From JAVBKX01 sp031553835 (lineage in GTDB: Bacteria; Bacteroidota; Bacteroidia; Bacteroidales; Azobacteroidaceae), in NCBI GenBank assembly GCA_031553835.1, contig JAVBKX010000016.1:186001-250000 (forward strand): a stretch of DNA of 64,000 nt, written 5' to 3'. The translations under genes were made by a program, and so were the position numbers. Shown here in pieces: positions 52,346 through 62,168 of the stretch. The notes beneath the pieces are model-generated. The model had not been told where the DNA came from and made no database searches. It worked only from the letters and a program-made list of their open reading frames with translations. The first letter of the stretch is position 1. The number at the start of each line of letters is the position of its first letter.

Positions 52346-55300
52346 ATGAAAAGAAAGTTGTTGTTATTGTGCGTATTGTGTGTTTTTTTTACTGCCGGTT
52401 CGTTTGCGGCGGATGAATCATTGAAACTACATTATTCATTTGTTTCGGGAGTAAACGATATCACCGGAAATGGTTATAATGGTACATTGAAAAATGGGGC
52501 GACAGTCTGCATCTTGGGCGAATTTTCCGTATTAAATTTAGGGAGCAGCAACGGATATTTGGATATGGGGTCAAAAACAGGCGAATTGATCTCGTCGTTG
52601 GAAGATTTTTCTATATCAACTTGTTTATATTTGGATTTGTCAACATCCATATCCGGTGATGGAAATTTTGTGTGGACATTTTCGACGTCTTCCTCCTGTG
52701 GGCAATCGAGCGGGAAATACATCGCCTATCGCGTCAATCGCCAACGATATACCCAGTCTTCAGGAGGCTGGGGGAGCGAAGTGGTGGCTGTGGAAAAAGG
52801 TGCGGCAGCCTCTAAAGGCTCTTGGCAACATGTGATATACACACAATCGGGCGCCTCCGGAAAATTGTATGTGAACGGACAATTGATCGCATCGGGAGCA
52901 GCTTCCCTGAATCCGGAAAAAATCGGTTCGCCTACACTTTACAACTGGATTGGACGGCCTCAATTTTCAGGAGACGCTTATTTGAAAAATGCTTTGATTG
53001 CCGACTTCCGGATTTACAACCGGGCGTTGTCTGCAAGTGAAATAACGGGATTGTCTGCTCTGGCTGTAAAATTAAACGAAGCACAGGCGGTTGTGGATAT
53101 GTCTGCCGCTATTACCGGATTGAACTTAGGGAATTTGAATGAAGTACGTAAGAATATGGTACTACCTTCTTTGATAGGTAACAATGTGAATGTGGCATGG
53201 CAATCATCGGTTCCTGCGATTATTTCTAATGATGGAGTTGTAATTCGCCCTCCTTACGGATCACAAAATGCCCGGGTGATGTTGACGGCTACTTTCACCA
53301 AAGACGGAAAAAAAGATGTGAGAAACTATGCGGCTACAGTGCTGTCGAAGGTTTCCGATGCAGAGGCGGTGAACAGGGATGCCAACGATTTGGTGATTCC
53401 TGCTAAACATTGTTACCGGCAACATTTGGTGTTGCCTTCCAATTCGGTGGAAGGATCAACGATTACCTGGAAGTCCGATCGTCCCGAATATCTTTCGGAT
53501 GCTGGAAAATTAATCCGGTTGCCGTCCAAAGGTTCCGGTAATGTGGAGGTGAAATTGACGGCTGAAATCAAGAAAGGAGCTGTTTCTTCTACTAAAAAAT
53601 TTACAGTTTGTATTGCTGAAGATGAGGGATATAGCGGTTATTTATTTGCTTATTTCACCGGAAATTCAGGATTGGAAGAATCCATCCGGTTTGCAGTCAG
53701 TTCCGACGGATATACTTATAAAGCCCTGAATGCCAATCTGCCTGTTATTGGCTCAGATACAATCAGTGATATGGGTGGTGTTCGCGATCCGCATATCTTA
53801 CGAGGCGCCGATGGAAAAACATTTTACATGGTAGTAACCGATATGAAATCGGCGTTGGGTTGGAGCAGTAATCATGGTATAATATTGCTGAAATCAACCG
53901 ATTTGGTGAATTGGACTTCCGGTAAAGTGGATATTCGTACGCGGTTTCCGAAAACTCCTTTTAATAAGACCGATCGCGCCTGGGCGCCGCAGACGATTTA
54001 CGACAGGGAAACCGGAAAGTATATGATTTATTTCTCGTTGCGTTTCGGTTCGGGTGCTGATGTAATTTATTATGCTTATGCCAATGATGATTTTACGGAT
54101 TTGGCTACAGAACCGAAAATCTTATTCAATCATCCCCTGGGAAAATCATGTATAGATGGCGATATTATTTATAAGGACGGGAAATATAACTTGTTTTTCA
54201 AAACCGAAGGGGATGGCAACGGCATAAAGAAAGCTATTTCAGATAAACTGACGGAAGGATATGTTGTGTTGCAGGACAAATATTTGCAGCCGACTACCGA
54301 AGCTGTGGAAGGTTCGTGTGTATTCCGGTTGATCAATTCGGATCAATATATTTTGATGTACGACGTTTATGCCGCCGGGAAATATCAATTTACGGAAAGT
54401 GCCGACCTGGAAAATTTCACAGTGATCGACTCGGAAATTTCCATGAATTTTACGCCACGTCATGGTACAGTAATGCCTATTAGCAGTGAAGAAGCTGTAA
54501 GGTTGATGAATAAATGGGGAAAAGAAAGTCTGTTGAGGATCGATAAAACCGGATCGGATGCCGTGAAAAAAAATAACATTGTACTGGATGAAACGGCTAA
54601 AACCTATTATTTGCCTGTTAGATATGGTGTTGACATTCAATATTTTGATCCGCAAATAACCTCTTTGCCCGGCATCAAAATTTCACCCAAAGGAACGCAG
54701 GATTTTTCAAAAGGCGCAGTGGCTTACACCCTGAGAGCAGGTGAATATTCTCAAGTTTACAACGTTGAAGTACAGGTAAATAACAATCCTGTGCTGGAAG
54801 GATATTATGCCGATCCGGATATTCTTTATGCTGAAAAGACCGGTAAATTTTATCTTTATCCTACTGCTGACGGTTTTACCGGCTGGTCGGGCGATTATTT
54901 CAAAGTATTTTCTTCCGGCGACATGGTTTCCTGGAAAGATGAAGGAGTAATCATCGATTTGCCAAAAGATGTAACCTGGGCCGATGGCAATGCCTGGGCG
55001 CCCTGTATTGTTGAGAAAAAAATAAATGGAGAATATAAATACTTTTACTATTTTACTGCCCGGCAAAAAATCGGAGTGGCGGTGGCCGACAATCCGACAG
55101 GACCTTTCCGGGATTCGGGTAAAGCGCTGATCAATTTTAAACCGGCCGGGGTAAAAGGAGGACAGGAAATCGATCCGGATGTTTTTACGGATCCTAAAAC
55201 CGGGAAAAGTTATTTATATTGGGGTAATGGTTATATGGCCGGAGCAGAATTGAATGACGACATGGTATCGATCGATAAGAATACGATCCGGGTGATGACA

Positions 55301-55711
55301 CCCAATGACACTTTCCGCGAAGGCGCCTATGTTATTTACCGCCATGGAACCTATTATTTTTTCTGGTCGGAAGATGATACCCGCAGTCCGAATTATAAAG
55401 TGCGTTATGGAACTTCCGATTCCCCGTTGGGTAACATTACAGTTCCGGCCAATAATCTTGTCATCCAAAAAGATGCAGAAAAAGGCATTTATGGAACGGG
55501 ACACAATTCGGTGATTCAAATACCGGGTACTGATCACTGGTATATTGTATATCATCGTTTTACTCGTCCCAATGGCATCAATATGGGCGATGCGGCGGGC
55601 TACAACCGTGAAGTTTGCATTGATCAATTGGAATTCAATGCCGACGGAAGCGTTAAGCAAGTACAGCCTACAGTAGAAGGAATTAGTCCGGTGTTCGTAC
55701 CTTCTCGATAA
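52346..55711 (+). CDS. secreted LamG-GH43-GH43 polysaccharide-degrading enzyme
   Basis: 1121 residues from the ATG at 52346. Signal peptide to about 24 (LCVFFTAGSFA); LamG sandwich 28-235; bacterial Ig-like modules about 240-425; GH43-type propeller 427-740 with the triad in VRDPHIL, CIDGDII and VEGSCVF; an Ig-like linker; a second propeller 815-1121 with YADPDIL, EIDPDVF and FREGAYV. Both modules keep the base Asp, modulating Asp and acid Glu, so both may cleave. Likely arabinan or arabinoxylan side chains, from family knowledge only. No SusC/SusD pair is nearby. Confidence 0.88.
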   Translation: MKRKLLLLCVLCVFFTAGSFAADESLKLHYSFVSGVNDITGNGYNGTLKNGATVCILGEFSVLNLGSSNGYLDMGSKTGELISSLEDFSISTCLYLDLSTSISGDGNFVWTFSTSSSCGQSSGKYIAYRVNRQRYTQSSGGWGSEVVAVEKGAAASKGSWQHVIYTQSGASGKLYVNGQLIASGAASLNPEKIGSPTLYNWIGRPQFSGDAYLKNALIADFRIYNRALSASEITGLSALAVKLNEAQAVVDMSAAITGLNLGNLNEVRKNMVLPSLIGNNVNVAWQSSVPAIISNDGVVIRPPYGSQNARVMLTATFTKDGKKDVRNYAATVLSKVSDAEAVNRDANDLVIPAKHCYRQHLVLPSNSVEGSTITWKSDRPEYLSDAGKLIRLPSKGSGNVEVKLTAEIKKGAVSSTKKFTVCIAEDEGYSGYLFAYFTGNSGLEESIRFAVSSDGYTYKALNANLPVIGSDTISDMGGVRDPHILRGADGKTFYMVVTDMKSALGWSSNHGIILLKSTDLVNWTSGKVDIRTRFPKTPFNKTDRAWAPQTIYDRETGKYMIYFSLRFGSGADVIYYAYANDDFTDLATEPKILFNHPLGKSCIDGDIIYKDGKYNLFFKTEGDGNGIKKAISDKLTEGYVVLQDKYLQPTTEAVEGSCVFRLINSDQYILMYDVYAAGKYQFTESADLENFTVIDSEISMNFTPRHGTVMPISSEEAVRLMNKWGKESLLRIDKTGSDAVKKNNIVLDETAKTYYLPVRYGVDIQYFDPQITSLPGIKISPKGTQDFSKGAVAYTLRAGEYSQVYNVEVQVNNNPVLEGYYADPDILYAEKTGKFYLYPTADGFTGWSGDYFKVFSSGDMVSWKDEGVIIDLPKDVTWADGNAWAPCIVEKKINGEYKYFYYFTARQKIGVAVADNPTGPFRDSGKALINFKPAGVKGGQEIDPDVFTDPKTGKSYLYWGNGYMAGAELNDDMVSIDKNTIRVMTPNDTFREGAYVIYRHGTYYFFWSEDDTRSPNYKVRYGTSDSPLGNITVPANNLVIQKDAEKGIYGTGHNSVIQIPGTDHWYIVYHRFTRPNGINMGDAAGYNREVCIDQLEFNADGSVKQVQPTVEGISPVFVPSR

Positions 55712-55751
55712 AACTTATTACCTTTGCCTCTTCAAAATAATATGAGTTGTC

Positions 55752-56867
55752 ATGAAATCTTTCTTCTTCCTTGTTTTCTTTTTTTACACACTTATCAATG
55801 CTTACATTTTTGGAAAAGGTTGGCATGTTGTTTCTGCTCATTTAATTCCAAGAATTGTTTATTCCGTCATTTTTTGGACGATAGCCAATTTGTTTATAGT
55901 TGCCATGGTATTCCGTAATACATGGCCGATCGATTGTCTGAAAGTGATTTATGCCATAGGGACTACCTGGTTGGCATGCATGATGTATTTTCTGTTGTTT
56001 TTTTTAATCACGGATATCATCGGATTATTGAACCGTTGGCTGCATTTCCTGCCTGCATTGCCGGTTTCTTACCGGATGGTGCAGATTGTTTTAAGTTCAA
56101 CAGTTATTTTGGCTTTATTAGTTACCGGGTATTTCCGCTTTACGCATCCGGCCATCGATACGTATCAATTGAAGATCGATAAAAAAGCAGGGGAAAGGAA
56201 GGAATTGCGTGTGGTCGCTTTGAGTGATCTTCATTTGGGATTATTGATCGATAAAAAACGTCTTCAGGGATATATTGATAAAATCAATGCATTGCATCCG
56301 GATGTTGTTTTTATTGCCGGCGATGTTGTGGATAACAGTACCCGGCCGCTGAACGAAGAAAAAATGTACGAAGAATTTCAACGCCTGAATGCCCCGTTGG
56401 GTGTTTATATGTGCCTGGGAAATCATGAATATATCAGCGGGATTGATTCGAGTCTCGAATTTTTAAGGAAAACCGGAATTCATTTATTGGTGGATAGCGT
56501 GGCTGAAGTAGATCATTCGTTTTATGTGATTGGCAGGGATGATCATAGCAATGTGAAACGAAAATCATTAAAAAACATGGTGGCTGAAATTGATAGTTCG
56601 AAACCGGTATTTCTCCTGGATCATCAGCCGTTTTATTTGGAGGATGCTGAAAAAAACGGAGTGGATTTTCAACTGTCGGGGCATACTCATAACGGGCAAT
56701 TGTGGCCTGGAAATCTGATCGTAAAATCAATGTATGAACTCGGGCATGGTTATAAACAAAAAGGGAAGACGCATATTTACGTTTCCTCAGGAATGACATT
56801 GTGGGGGCCATTATTCAGAATCGGAACCCAGTCAGAAATTACAGTCTTTGAGATTACGTTCGAATAA
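55752..56867 (+). CDS. membrane metallophosphoesterase (YkuE-like)
   Basis: 371 residues. Four membrane helices lie in the first 130 residues. The catalytic domain has the full calcineurin-type set: SDLHLG at about 157, AGDVVDN, GNHEY, and GHTHNGQ. It probably hydrolyses a phosphodiester at the outer face of the inner membrane; relatives act on UDP-diacylglucosamine or cyclic nucleotides, so the substrate is open. ATG at 55752. Its last 14 bases overlap the convergent kup gene. Confidence 0.9.
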   Translation: MKSFFFLVFFFYTLINAYIFGKGWHVVSAHLIPRIVYSVIFWTIANLFIVAMVFRNTWPIDCLKVIYAIGTTWLACMMYFLLFFLITDIIGLLNRWLHFLPALPVSYRMVQIVLSSTVILALLVTGYFRFTHPAIDTYQLKIDKKAGERKELRVVALSDLHLGLLIDKKRLQGYIDKINALHPDVVFIAGDVVDNSTRPLNEEKMYEEFQRLNAPLGVYMCLGNHEYISGIDSSLEFLRKTGIHLLVDSVAEVDHSFYVIGRDDHSNVKRKSLKNMVAEIDSSKPVFLLDHQPFYLEDAEKNGVDFQLSGHTHNGQLWPGNLIVKSMYELGHGYKQKGKTHIYVSSGMTLWGPLFRIGTQSEITVFEITFE

Positions 56868-58806
56868 CATCGGTTTGAGGTGCATTTTTCCTGACTAACG
56901 GCGCCGATTCGACTGTGACATTAGACGGGTCTAAATCCAGGATTTGAGTATCGGAAGTGATGAATTTCTTGATGAAAGAATACAGATATAAGGTGGCTTT
57001 TTTCAGGAACGACAACGAAGTGCTGTTTCTCATGATCCGTTCTACGACCACAAATTTGAAATCTCCTTTTATATTGTGTGCTCGTAATGAAGGATAACGG
57101 CTCAATAAATCGACCTGCCCGTTAGCTTCCATTTTTTCAGCAATTTTTTTGATGTAGTCGTCGATGTGTACGCCCAACTTAAATCCTGCGAAAATATCGA
57201 CCCTGAAAATTTTCCTGGCGACAAAAGTGGTGACGTGGTATTCAAATTTGTAAGGCACATCGCTCCGGTGCAGATAGACGAACCAATAGGTATCGGAACG
57301 TTTTGGTTGCCGGCTGATTAATGAAAAAATAATTTTACTTTCAATGTCGCTTTTGTATTTTGCGCGGGTTACATAAACCAAATGCGTGGCATATTTCGGA
57401 ATGGTGTTGTCTTCGCTCAGTTGATTCAGTACAGGAATCACCGGTGCTATTTTTTCGTAAGTGACGCATCTGTTTTTAATTCGGATGCCATTATACCAAA
57501 TGAACATAATGAAGAATAAAATGCCGGCAATCAGTACAGTAATATACCCTCCATGGGTAAATTTCACACTGTTGGCTAACAGAAAACCGGTTTCGATGGT
57601 TAAAAAGCAAGTCATTACCGGTATCGACTGCCACAGAGGTAGTCGTTTTACTCTCATGTACAAGAAAAGCAAAAGTGTAGTCATCAGCATGGTAATGGAA
57701 ATCGAGAGTCCATAAGCCGCTTCCATGTTGGATGACGACTTAAATATAAGTATAATAATGATGCAAAGAGCCATCAGTACGTAGTTAATGCCCGGAAGAA
57801 ACATTTGCCCTTTGAGTTCGGTCGGATATTTGATTTTTATATTCGGCCAAAGATTCAGGGAAATGGCTTCTGCAATGACGGTAAAAGATCCGCTGATCAA
57901 TGCCTGGCTGGCAATAATAGCCGCTAAGGTAGCCATAGTAACTCCTATAATGAAAAACCAGGAGGGCATAATGGCAAAAAATGGATTCACATCAGGGACA
58001 ATGGCGGCCGGGTGGGTAATTGCCCAGGCACCTTGCCCTAAATAATTAAGTACCAATGCTGTTTTTACAAATATCCAGGATATCCGGATGTTTTTTAATC
58101 CGCAGTGGCCAAGATCCGAGTATAAAGCTTCCGCCCCGGTGGTACACAGGAAAATGGCTCCTAAAATGATTAGGATCTGTGGCGAGGAGATCAAAAAACG
58201 AATAGCATAATACGGGTTAAATGCTTTGACGATTGCCGGATATTCAATGAAATGACTAAAGCCTAAAATACCCAGCATGAGGAACCAGCCAATCATAATG
58301 ACGCCGAAGAAACGTCCTAATGACGCCGTCCCAAAGGGTTGTAATAAAAAAAGTATTAAAATGATTCCAATCGAAATCGGTATCACCGGAATGGATGAAT
58401 AAACACTGTTGAGACCTTCTATCGCCGACGTAACTGTAATCGCCGGCGTAATGATTCCATCTGCAAGTAGAGTCGCAGCTCCCACAGCGGCCAACACGTA
58501 CGCCCAACGGTATTTTTGCCGGATGAGTGCGAATAAAGATAAAATTCCACCTTCTCCATTGTTGTCTGCCCGTAAGGTAATTAAGATGTATTTGACTGTA
58601 GTTTGAAGTGTTAATGTCCAGATCACACACGATACAGCTCCTATAATGAATTCCGGGTGATTGTGCGGCAATGCATTTAATACCGCTTTCATTACATAAA
58701 GGGGAGAAGTGCCTATATCACCGAAAACAATGCCAATGGCAATGATAACACCCATCAATCCGAAAGCAGGGACATGGGAAGGCCGGTTAGGAGAAGAATG
58801 TTTCAT
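56854..58806 (-). CDS. kup: Kup/HAK-type potassium transporter
   Basis: 650 residues with twelve membrane helices and a soluble C-terminal tail of about 200 residues. Signature IGIVFGDIGTSPLYVMKAVL near the N-terminus, then GGILSLFALI and FGTASLGRFFG. Imports potassium with protons. A good promoter is 49-80 nt upstream of the ATG at 58806. The stop region overlaps the metallophosphoesterase gene by 14 bases on the opposite strand. Confidence 0.96.
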   Translation of the reverse strand: MKHSSPNRPSHVPAFGLMGVIIAIGIVFGDIGTSPLYVMKAVLNALPHNHPEFIIGAVSCVIWTLTLQTTVKYILITLRADNNGEGGILSLFALIRQKYRWAYVLAAVGAATLLADGIITPAITVTSAIEGLNSVYSSIPVIPISIGIILILFLLQPFGTASLGRFFGVIMIGWFLMLGILGFSHFIEYPAIVKAFNPYYAIRFLISSPQILIILGAIFLCTTGAEALYSDLGHCGLKNIRISWIFVKTALVLNYLGQGAWAITHPAAIVPDVNPFFAIMPSWFFIIGVTMATLAAIIASQALISGSFTVIAEAISLNLWPNIKIKYPTELKGQMFLPGINYVLMALCIIIILIFKSSSNMEAAYGLSISITMLMTTLLLFLYMRVKRLPLWQSIPVMTCFLTIETGFLLANSVKFTHGGYITVLIAGILFFIMFIWYNGIRIKNRCVTYEKIAPVIPVLNQLSEDNTIPKYATHLVYVTRAKYKSDIESKIIFSLISRQPKRSDTYWFVYLHRSDVPYKFEYHVTTFVARKIFRVDIFAGFKLGVHIDDYIKKIAEKMEANGQVDLLSRYPSLRAHNIKGDFKFVVVERIMRNSTSLSFLKKATLYLYSFIKKFITSDTQILDLDPSNVTVESAPLVRKNAPQTDVIRT

Positions 58807-58854
58807 TCAACTAAAATTACAGTTGTGTAACAGATTATGGCCGTTAAGCCGGTG

Positions 58855-58886
58855 CGAAGATACAATCATTGTAGTGGTAGTTCAAA
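58855..58886 (-). promoter_or_regulatory. kup promoter
   Basis: TTTG (58886-58883), a 20-nt spacer, TATCTTCG (58862-58855) on the minus strand; one base from consensus. Confidence 0.65.
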
Positions 58887-58926
58887 TGTTTTTTATAAAA
58901 TAATGTGAATATACTAAATTTTTATA

Positions 58927-58934
58927 TAGATTTG
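58927..58934 (+). promoter_or_regulatory. -7 box immediately before the second GH43 gene
   Basis: TAGATTTG, a perfect TAnnTTTG, ends only 4 bases before the ATG at 58939. If it is used, the transcript would have almost no leader. The -33 region is poor. Confidence 0.45.
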
Positions 58935-58938
58935 CAAC

Positions 58939-60720
58939 ATGGAAAAAATCAATAAACAATTGTCAAAAGGAATTATTATTCTCATTCTTTCCAACCTGCT
59001 CATAACTTATCAGGTTTCCGGAAAAAACGCATATCGGTTGGAAAATAATGATGAACAAATTCCTTTTTTATATTTCTCATTTGATGAAACAGATGGAAAT
59101 GCAGCATCTAATAACGGAAAAGGAGGCGCTGCACTTCAAAAAGGACAAGAAAGCGCTGCCAAAAGTTTTGAAGTCATTATCCCTGATATGGGAATTGCCC
59201 AGGAAGATCTGAACGTTTTTTCTATGCAGACCGGAAACCCTACTGTTCCTGCATACTTGGCGGATGCTTCGTTTTATTATGATAAAAATACCGACACTTT
59301 TTATGTCTATGGAACGAATGACGGTGCTGGAGGTGGTAATGTGTATCCTACTCAGGTGTGGTATTCGAAAGATTGCAAGATATGGAAAAATGAGACAGTG
59401 ATTTTCCCAAAATCATGGACAGACTATGCCGGTACTACTGCTGTATGGGCGCCAAGCATAGAATATAATCCCTGTACGCAAAAATATTACTTGATGTATT
59501 CCATTGCTTCGAATACATTCGTAGGGATGTCGGATCATCCTTTAGGTCCTTGGGAGGATGCTAATGCGGCGGCGCCGGGCAAATATCTTTATAAAGGATA
59601 TGACGGACAATTTTTTGTGGATGACGACAATGAAATGTATATTGTAACCGATGCCTGGCATTTCAAGATCATGAAATTCAAATTCGATCCGACTGGACGG
59701 ATGTATTTCGATAATGAAGATCCTCGGTTTGCAAAAAAGGATTCAAATGAATTTGCAGGTGAATATCATTATGCTCAAATTGAAGAAATAAAAAATGCAT
59801 TTGAGGCTTCCCTTATCTACAAAAAAAATAATGTGTATTACTTGATGTGGTCTTTTCATGGGAGTGAAAATTATAATGTAAGGTATGCTGTATCTGAAAA
59901 TATTACAGGCCCTTATCGGGAAATCAACCAGTCTATGAGCATGCCGATTTTAATGCGGGATGACAGTAATCAGATACTGGGACCAGGCCATCATTCAATG
60001 TTCGACTACGATGGAAAGACTTTTATTGCCTATCACCGCCAGCATTATCCTTTTGTTGATAGTAAAAGGCAAACCTGCATCGAAGAAGTTTTTTTTAATA
60101 CGGATGGCAGCATTCAGCCTATTAAGCCGACTCACAAAGGGGTGACTGTTGTTGGAAATGTGCCGGAAGACCCCCGCAGGAATATCGCTTTAGGCAAACA
60201 AACGTTGGTCTCATCTGCCAGGAAATACGAAGATGCTCCCTTTACTCCTCGTTATCGTACACATGGAATTACTTTCTCTTATTCAGGAAATTTTGCGGTT
60301 GACGAGAATTACGGTACACGTTGGGATGCCGGCGTTAGTGCCCGGAATCCATGGCTGATTGTTGATCTGGGAAGTGACTGTCGAATAGATGAGGTAGAAA
60401 CTTATTTCGAATTTACAAGCCGTACATATAAATACAAAATTGATTATTTGCCGCAGAAAGAAGCTGAAAATCTGGAAACAGCCTCTTGCAGCGATGTCTG
60501 GAAAACATTTGCAGACAGAAGTGTAGAGGGAGCAGAGAAATCCCCGGTTACCGATACTTTGCCCGATAAATCTTCTGTGAAAGCCAGATTTGTCCGTTTA
60601 ACGATCTTGGATTGTGAGAATCTTCCTCCTACCGCCGATGGTTTGGATCCGGTCAATGCGGAAAATGCGTTAAGTATATTTGAGATGAAAGTATTTGGCG
60701 CAGATCATTCAAATTTTTAG
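58939..60720 (+). CDS. secreted GH43-type glycosidase with C-terminal discoidin-like domain
   Basis: 593 residues. A signal peptide lies in residues 1-31 (IIILILSNLLITYQVSGK). A short N-terminal segment precedes the five-bladed propeller at about 95-400: base Asp in YLADASFYYD, second Asp in YDGQFFVDDD, acid Glu in FEASLIYKK. Residues 413-590 form a galactose-binding (F5/8 C) domain from RNIALGKQTLVSS to FEMKVFG. Targets pentose or galactose side chains of plant polysaccharides by family knowledge. Its last 68 bases overlap the convergent sugar dehydrogenase gene. Confidence 0.87.
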   Translation: MEKINKQLSKGIIILILSNLLITYQVSGKNAYRLENNDEQIPFLYFSFDETDGNAASNNGKGGAALQKGQESAAKSFEVIIPDMGIAQEDLNVFSMQTGNPTVPAYLADASFYYDKNTDTFYVYGTNDGAGGGNVYPTQVWYSKDCKIWKNETVIFPKSWTDYAGTTAVWAPSIEYNPCTQKYYLMYSIASNTFVGMSDHPLGPWEDANAAAPGKYLYKGYDGQFFVDDDNEMYIVTDAWHFKIMKFKFDPTGRMYFDNEDPRFAKKDSNEFAGEYHYAQIEEIKNAFEASLIYKKNNVYYLMWSFHGSENYNVRYAVSENITGPYREINQSMSMPILMRDDSNQILGPGHHSMFDYDGKTFIAYHRQHYPFVDSKRQTCIEEVFFNTDGSIQPIKPTHKGVTVVGNVPEDPRRNIALGKQTLVSSARKYEDAPFTPRYRTHGITFSYSGNFAVDENYGTRWDAGVSARNPWLIVDLGSDCRIDEVETYFEFTSRTYKYKIDYLPQKEAENLETASCSDVWKTFADRSVEGAEKSPVTDTLPDKSSVKARFVRLTILDCENLPPTADGLDPVNAENALSIFEMKVFGADHSNF

Positions 60721-61942
60721 CTATCCTGTACAGTCTTCCTTCATCCGTTACAGCGTAAAGCGCCCCGTCTTTTCCCTCGCCTACATCCCGGAAACGCTGG
60801 TTTTCATCCGCGAGCAATCGTTCTTCGCCAATGACTTTGTTATTTATCAATACGATACGGGCGATATGCTTACTATTTAATCCGCCTATGAACAGGTTAT
60901 TCTGCCATTCGGGAATAGCCGTTGAACTATAGAATGTCATACCGCTGGGTGACAGTACCGGATCCCAGTAATATACGGGCTGTTCGAGTCCTTCTTTTTG
61001 AGTAATTCCTTCACCTACGGCCTGTCCGCTGTATTCTATACCGTAAGTGATAGTGGGCCACCCGTAATTCTTACCGGGTTTGATCAGATTAATCTCATCA
61101 CCTCCGCGAGGTCCCATTTCCGACAACCATAGTTCCTGGGTAACCGGGTGGATGGCCAACCCTTGCGGGTTTCTATGCCCATACGAATAGATTTCGGGCA
61201 ATGCGCCTGCGGTACTGGCAAACGGATTCCCGGGTACCGGCTTTCCATCAGGTGTAATATGGATCACCTTACCATATCCGTTGTCAAGAAACTGGGCTTT
61301 GGGTCTGGTCGCCAGATCGGAGCGTTCACCGGTCGATACGAAAATATTTCCATTCTTATCGAAAACGATGCGGCTTCCGAAATGCATACTGTTATCGTAG
61401 TAGGGTATGGCCCGGAAAATAATCTGAAAATTCTCTATTCGTTTTTCATCAGCCGAGAGTATTCCTTTTCCTACGGCAGTAAGTGAACCTTTAGAAGTTT
61501 TTTCGGCCAATGTAAAATAAAGTACCCGGCTTGTTTCGAAATCCGGTGCTGGAGCCACATCCAGCAATCCTCCCTGCGACCTGTCGTCCACTGCGGGAAA
61601 TCCCGTGATGGGGCTGCTAAGCTGTCCGGAAGTGGTGGCAATGCGTAGTGTGCCTGCTTTTTCGGTGATGACCAGTCTGCCGTCAGGGAGGGAAGTCACC
61701 GCCCAGGGTTTTGACAGTCCTTCCGCAATTATTTCCACCTGGTAGGGGGTGGTTGTTTTGACACCCGCCACCCGTGTTTGCCCTTCAAATGCGGGTTTAT
61801 AGTTCGTGTTGGGCTTTTGGGTTTCTACGGGAGGAAGAGTTTCAGGCTCTTGTTCCTGTGGGGTATCTTGATTGCAAGAGGCGGATGCCGATAGAATAAG
61901 CATTAATAATGCCCCTGTTGCTATGGTCCTGAAATAATTCAT
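60653..61942 (-). CDS. PQQ-type aldose sugar dehydrogenase-like lipoprotein
   Basis: From the ATG at 61942 it has 429 residues. A lipoprotein signal (LLMLILSASASC) and a Pro/Glu-rich linker precede a beta-propeller: GLSKPWAVTSLPDGRLVITEK, FGSRIVFDKNGNIFVSTGER, YGHRNPQGLAIHP and LWLSEMGPRGGDEINLI. These are family motifs of soluble glucose/sorbosone dehydrogenases that bind PQQ. The propeller ends near RLYRIAKN; about 18 further residues run into the GH43 gene, so the native stop seems lost. Base composition looks richer in G and C than the neighbours. Confidence 0.88.
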   Translation of the reverse strand: MNYFRTIATGALLMLILSASASCNQDTPQEQEPETLPPVETQKPNTNYKPAFEGQTRVAGVKTTTPYQVEIIAEGLSKPWAVTSLPDGRLVITEKAGTLRIATTSGQLSSPITGFPAVDDRSQGGLLDVAPAPDFETSRVLYFTLAEKTSKGSLTAVGKGILSADEKRIENFQIIFRAIPYYDNSMHFGSRIVFDKNGNIFVSTGERSDLATRPKAQFLDNGYGKVIHITPDGKPVPGNPFASTAGALPEIYSYGHRNPQGLAIHPVTQELWLSEMGPRGGDEINLIKPGKNYGWPTITYGIEYSGQAVGEGITQKEGLEQPVYYWDPVLSPSGMTFYSSTAIPEWQNNLFIGGLNSKHIARIVLINNKVIGEERLLADENQRFRDVGEGKDGALYAVTDEGRLYRIAKNLNDLRQILSSQIYLTHFPH

Positions 61943-62127
61943 ATCTGATATTTTTTTGTATCCTACTGAGTTGCTTATACAGTCTCTCAATAACAATTTA
62001 TATGACAGACTTGTTTAATCTATGATTGTTCCGGTTATCGGATAAAATCAAGGCTATGGAATATGATTGTGCTGATTGACATGAAATTATAATATTATAA
62101 ATAAGTGCGTATGAAAAATGTAAATCA

Positions 62128-62145
62128 ATGTAGGACGACCTACAT
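62128..62145. promoter_or_regulatory. 7-bp palindrome upstream of the RibD_C gene
   Basis: ATGTAGG (62128-62134), ACGA, CCTACAT (62139-62145), a perfect inverted repeat 24 bases before the start. It could be an operator or a small leader hairpin. Nothing else is recognised in 61943-62168. Confidence 0.35.
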
Positions 62146-62168
62146 GACAGATTAAAAATAAGGAAAAC

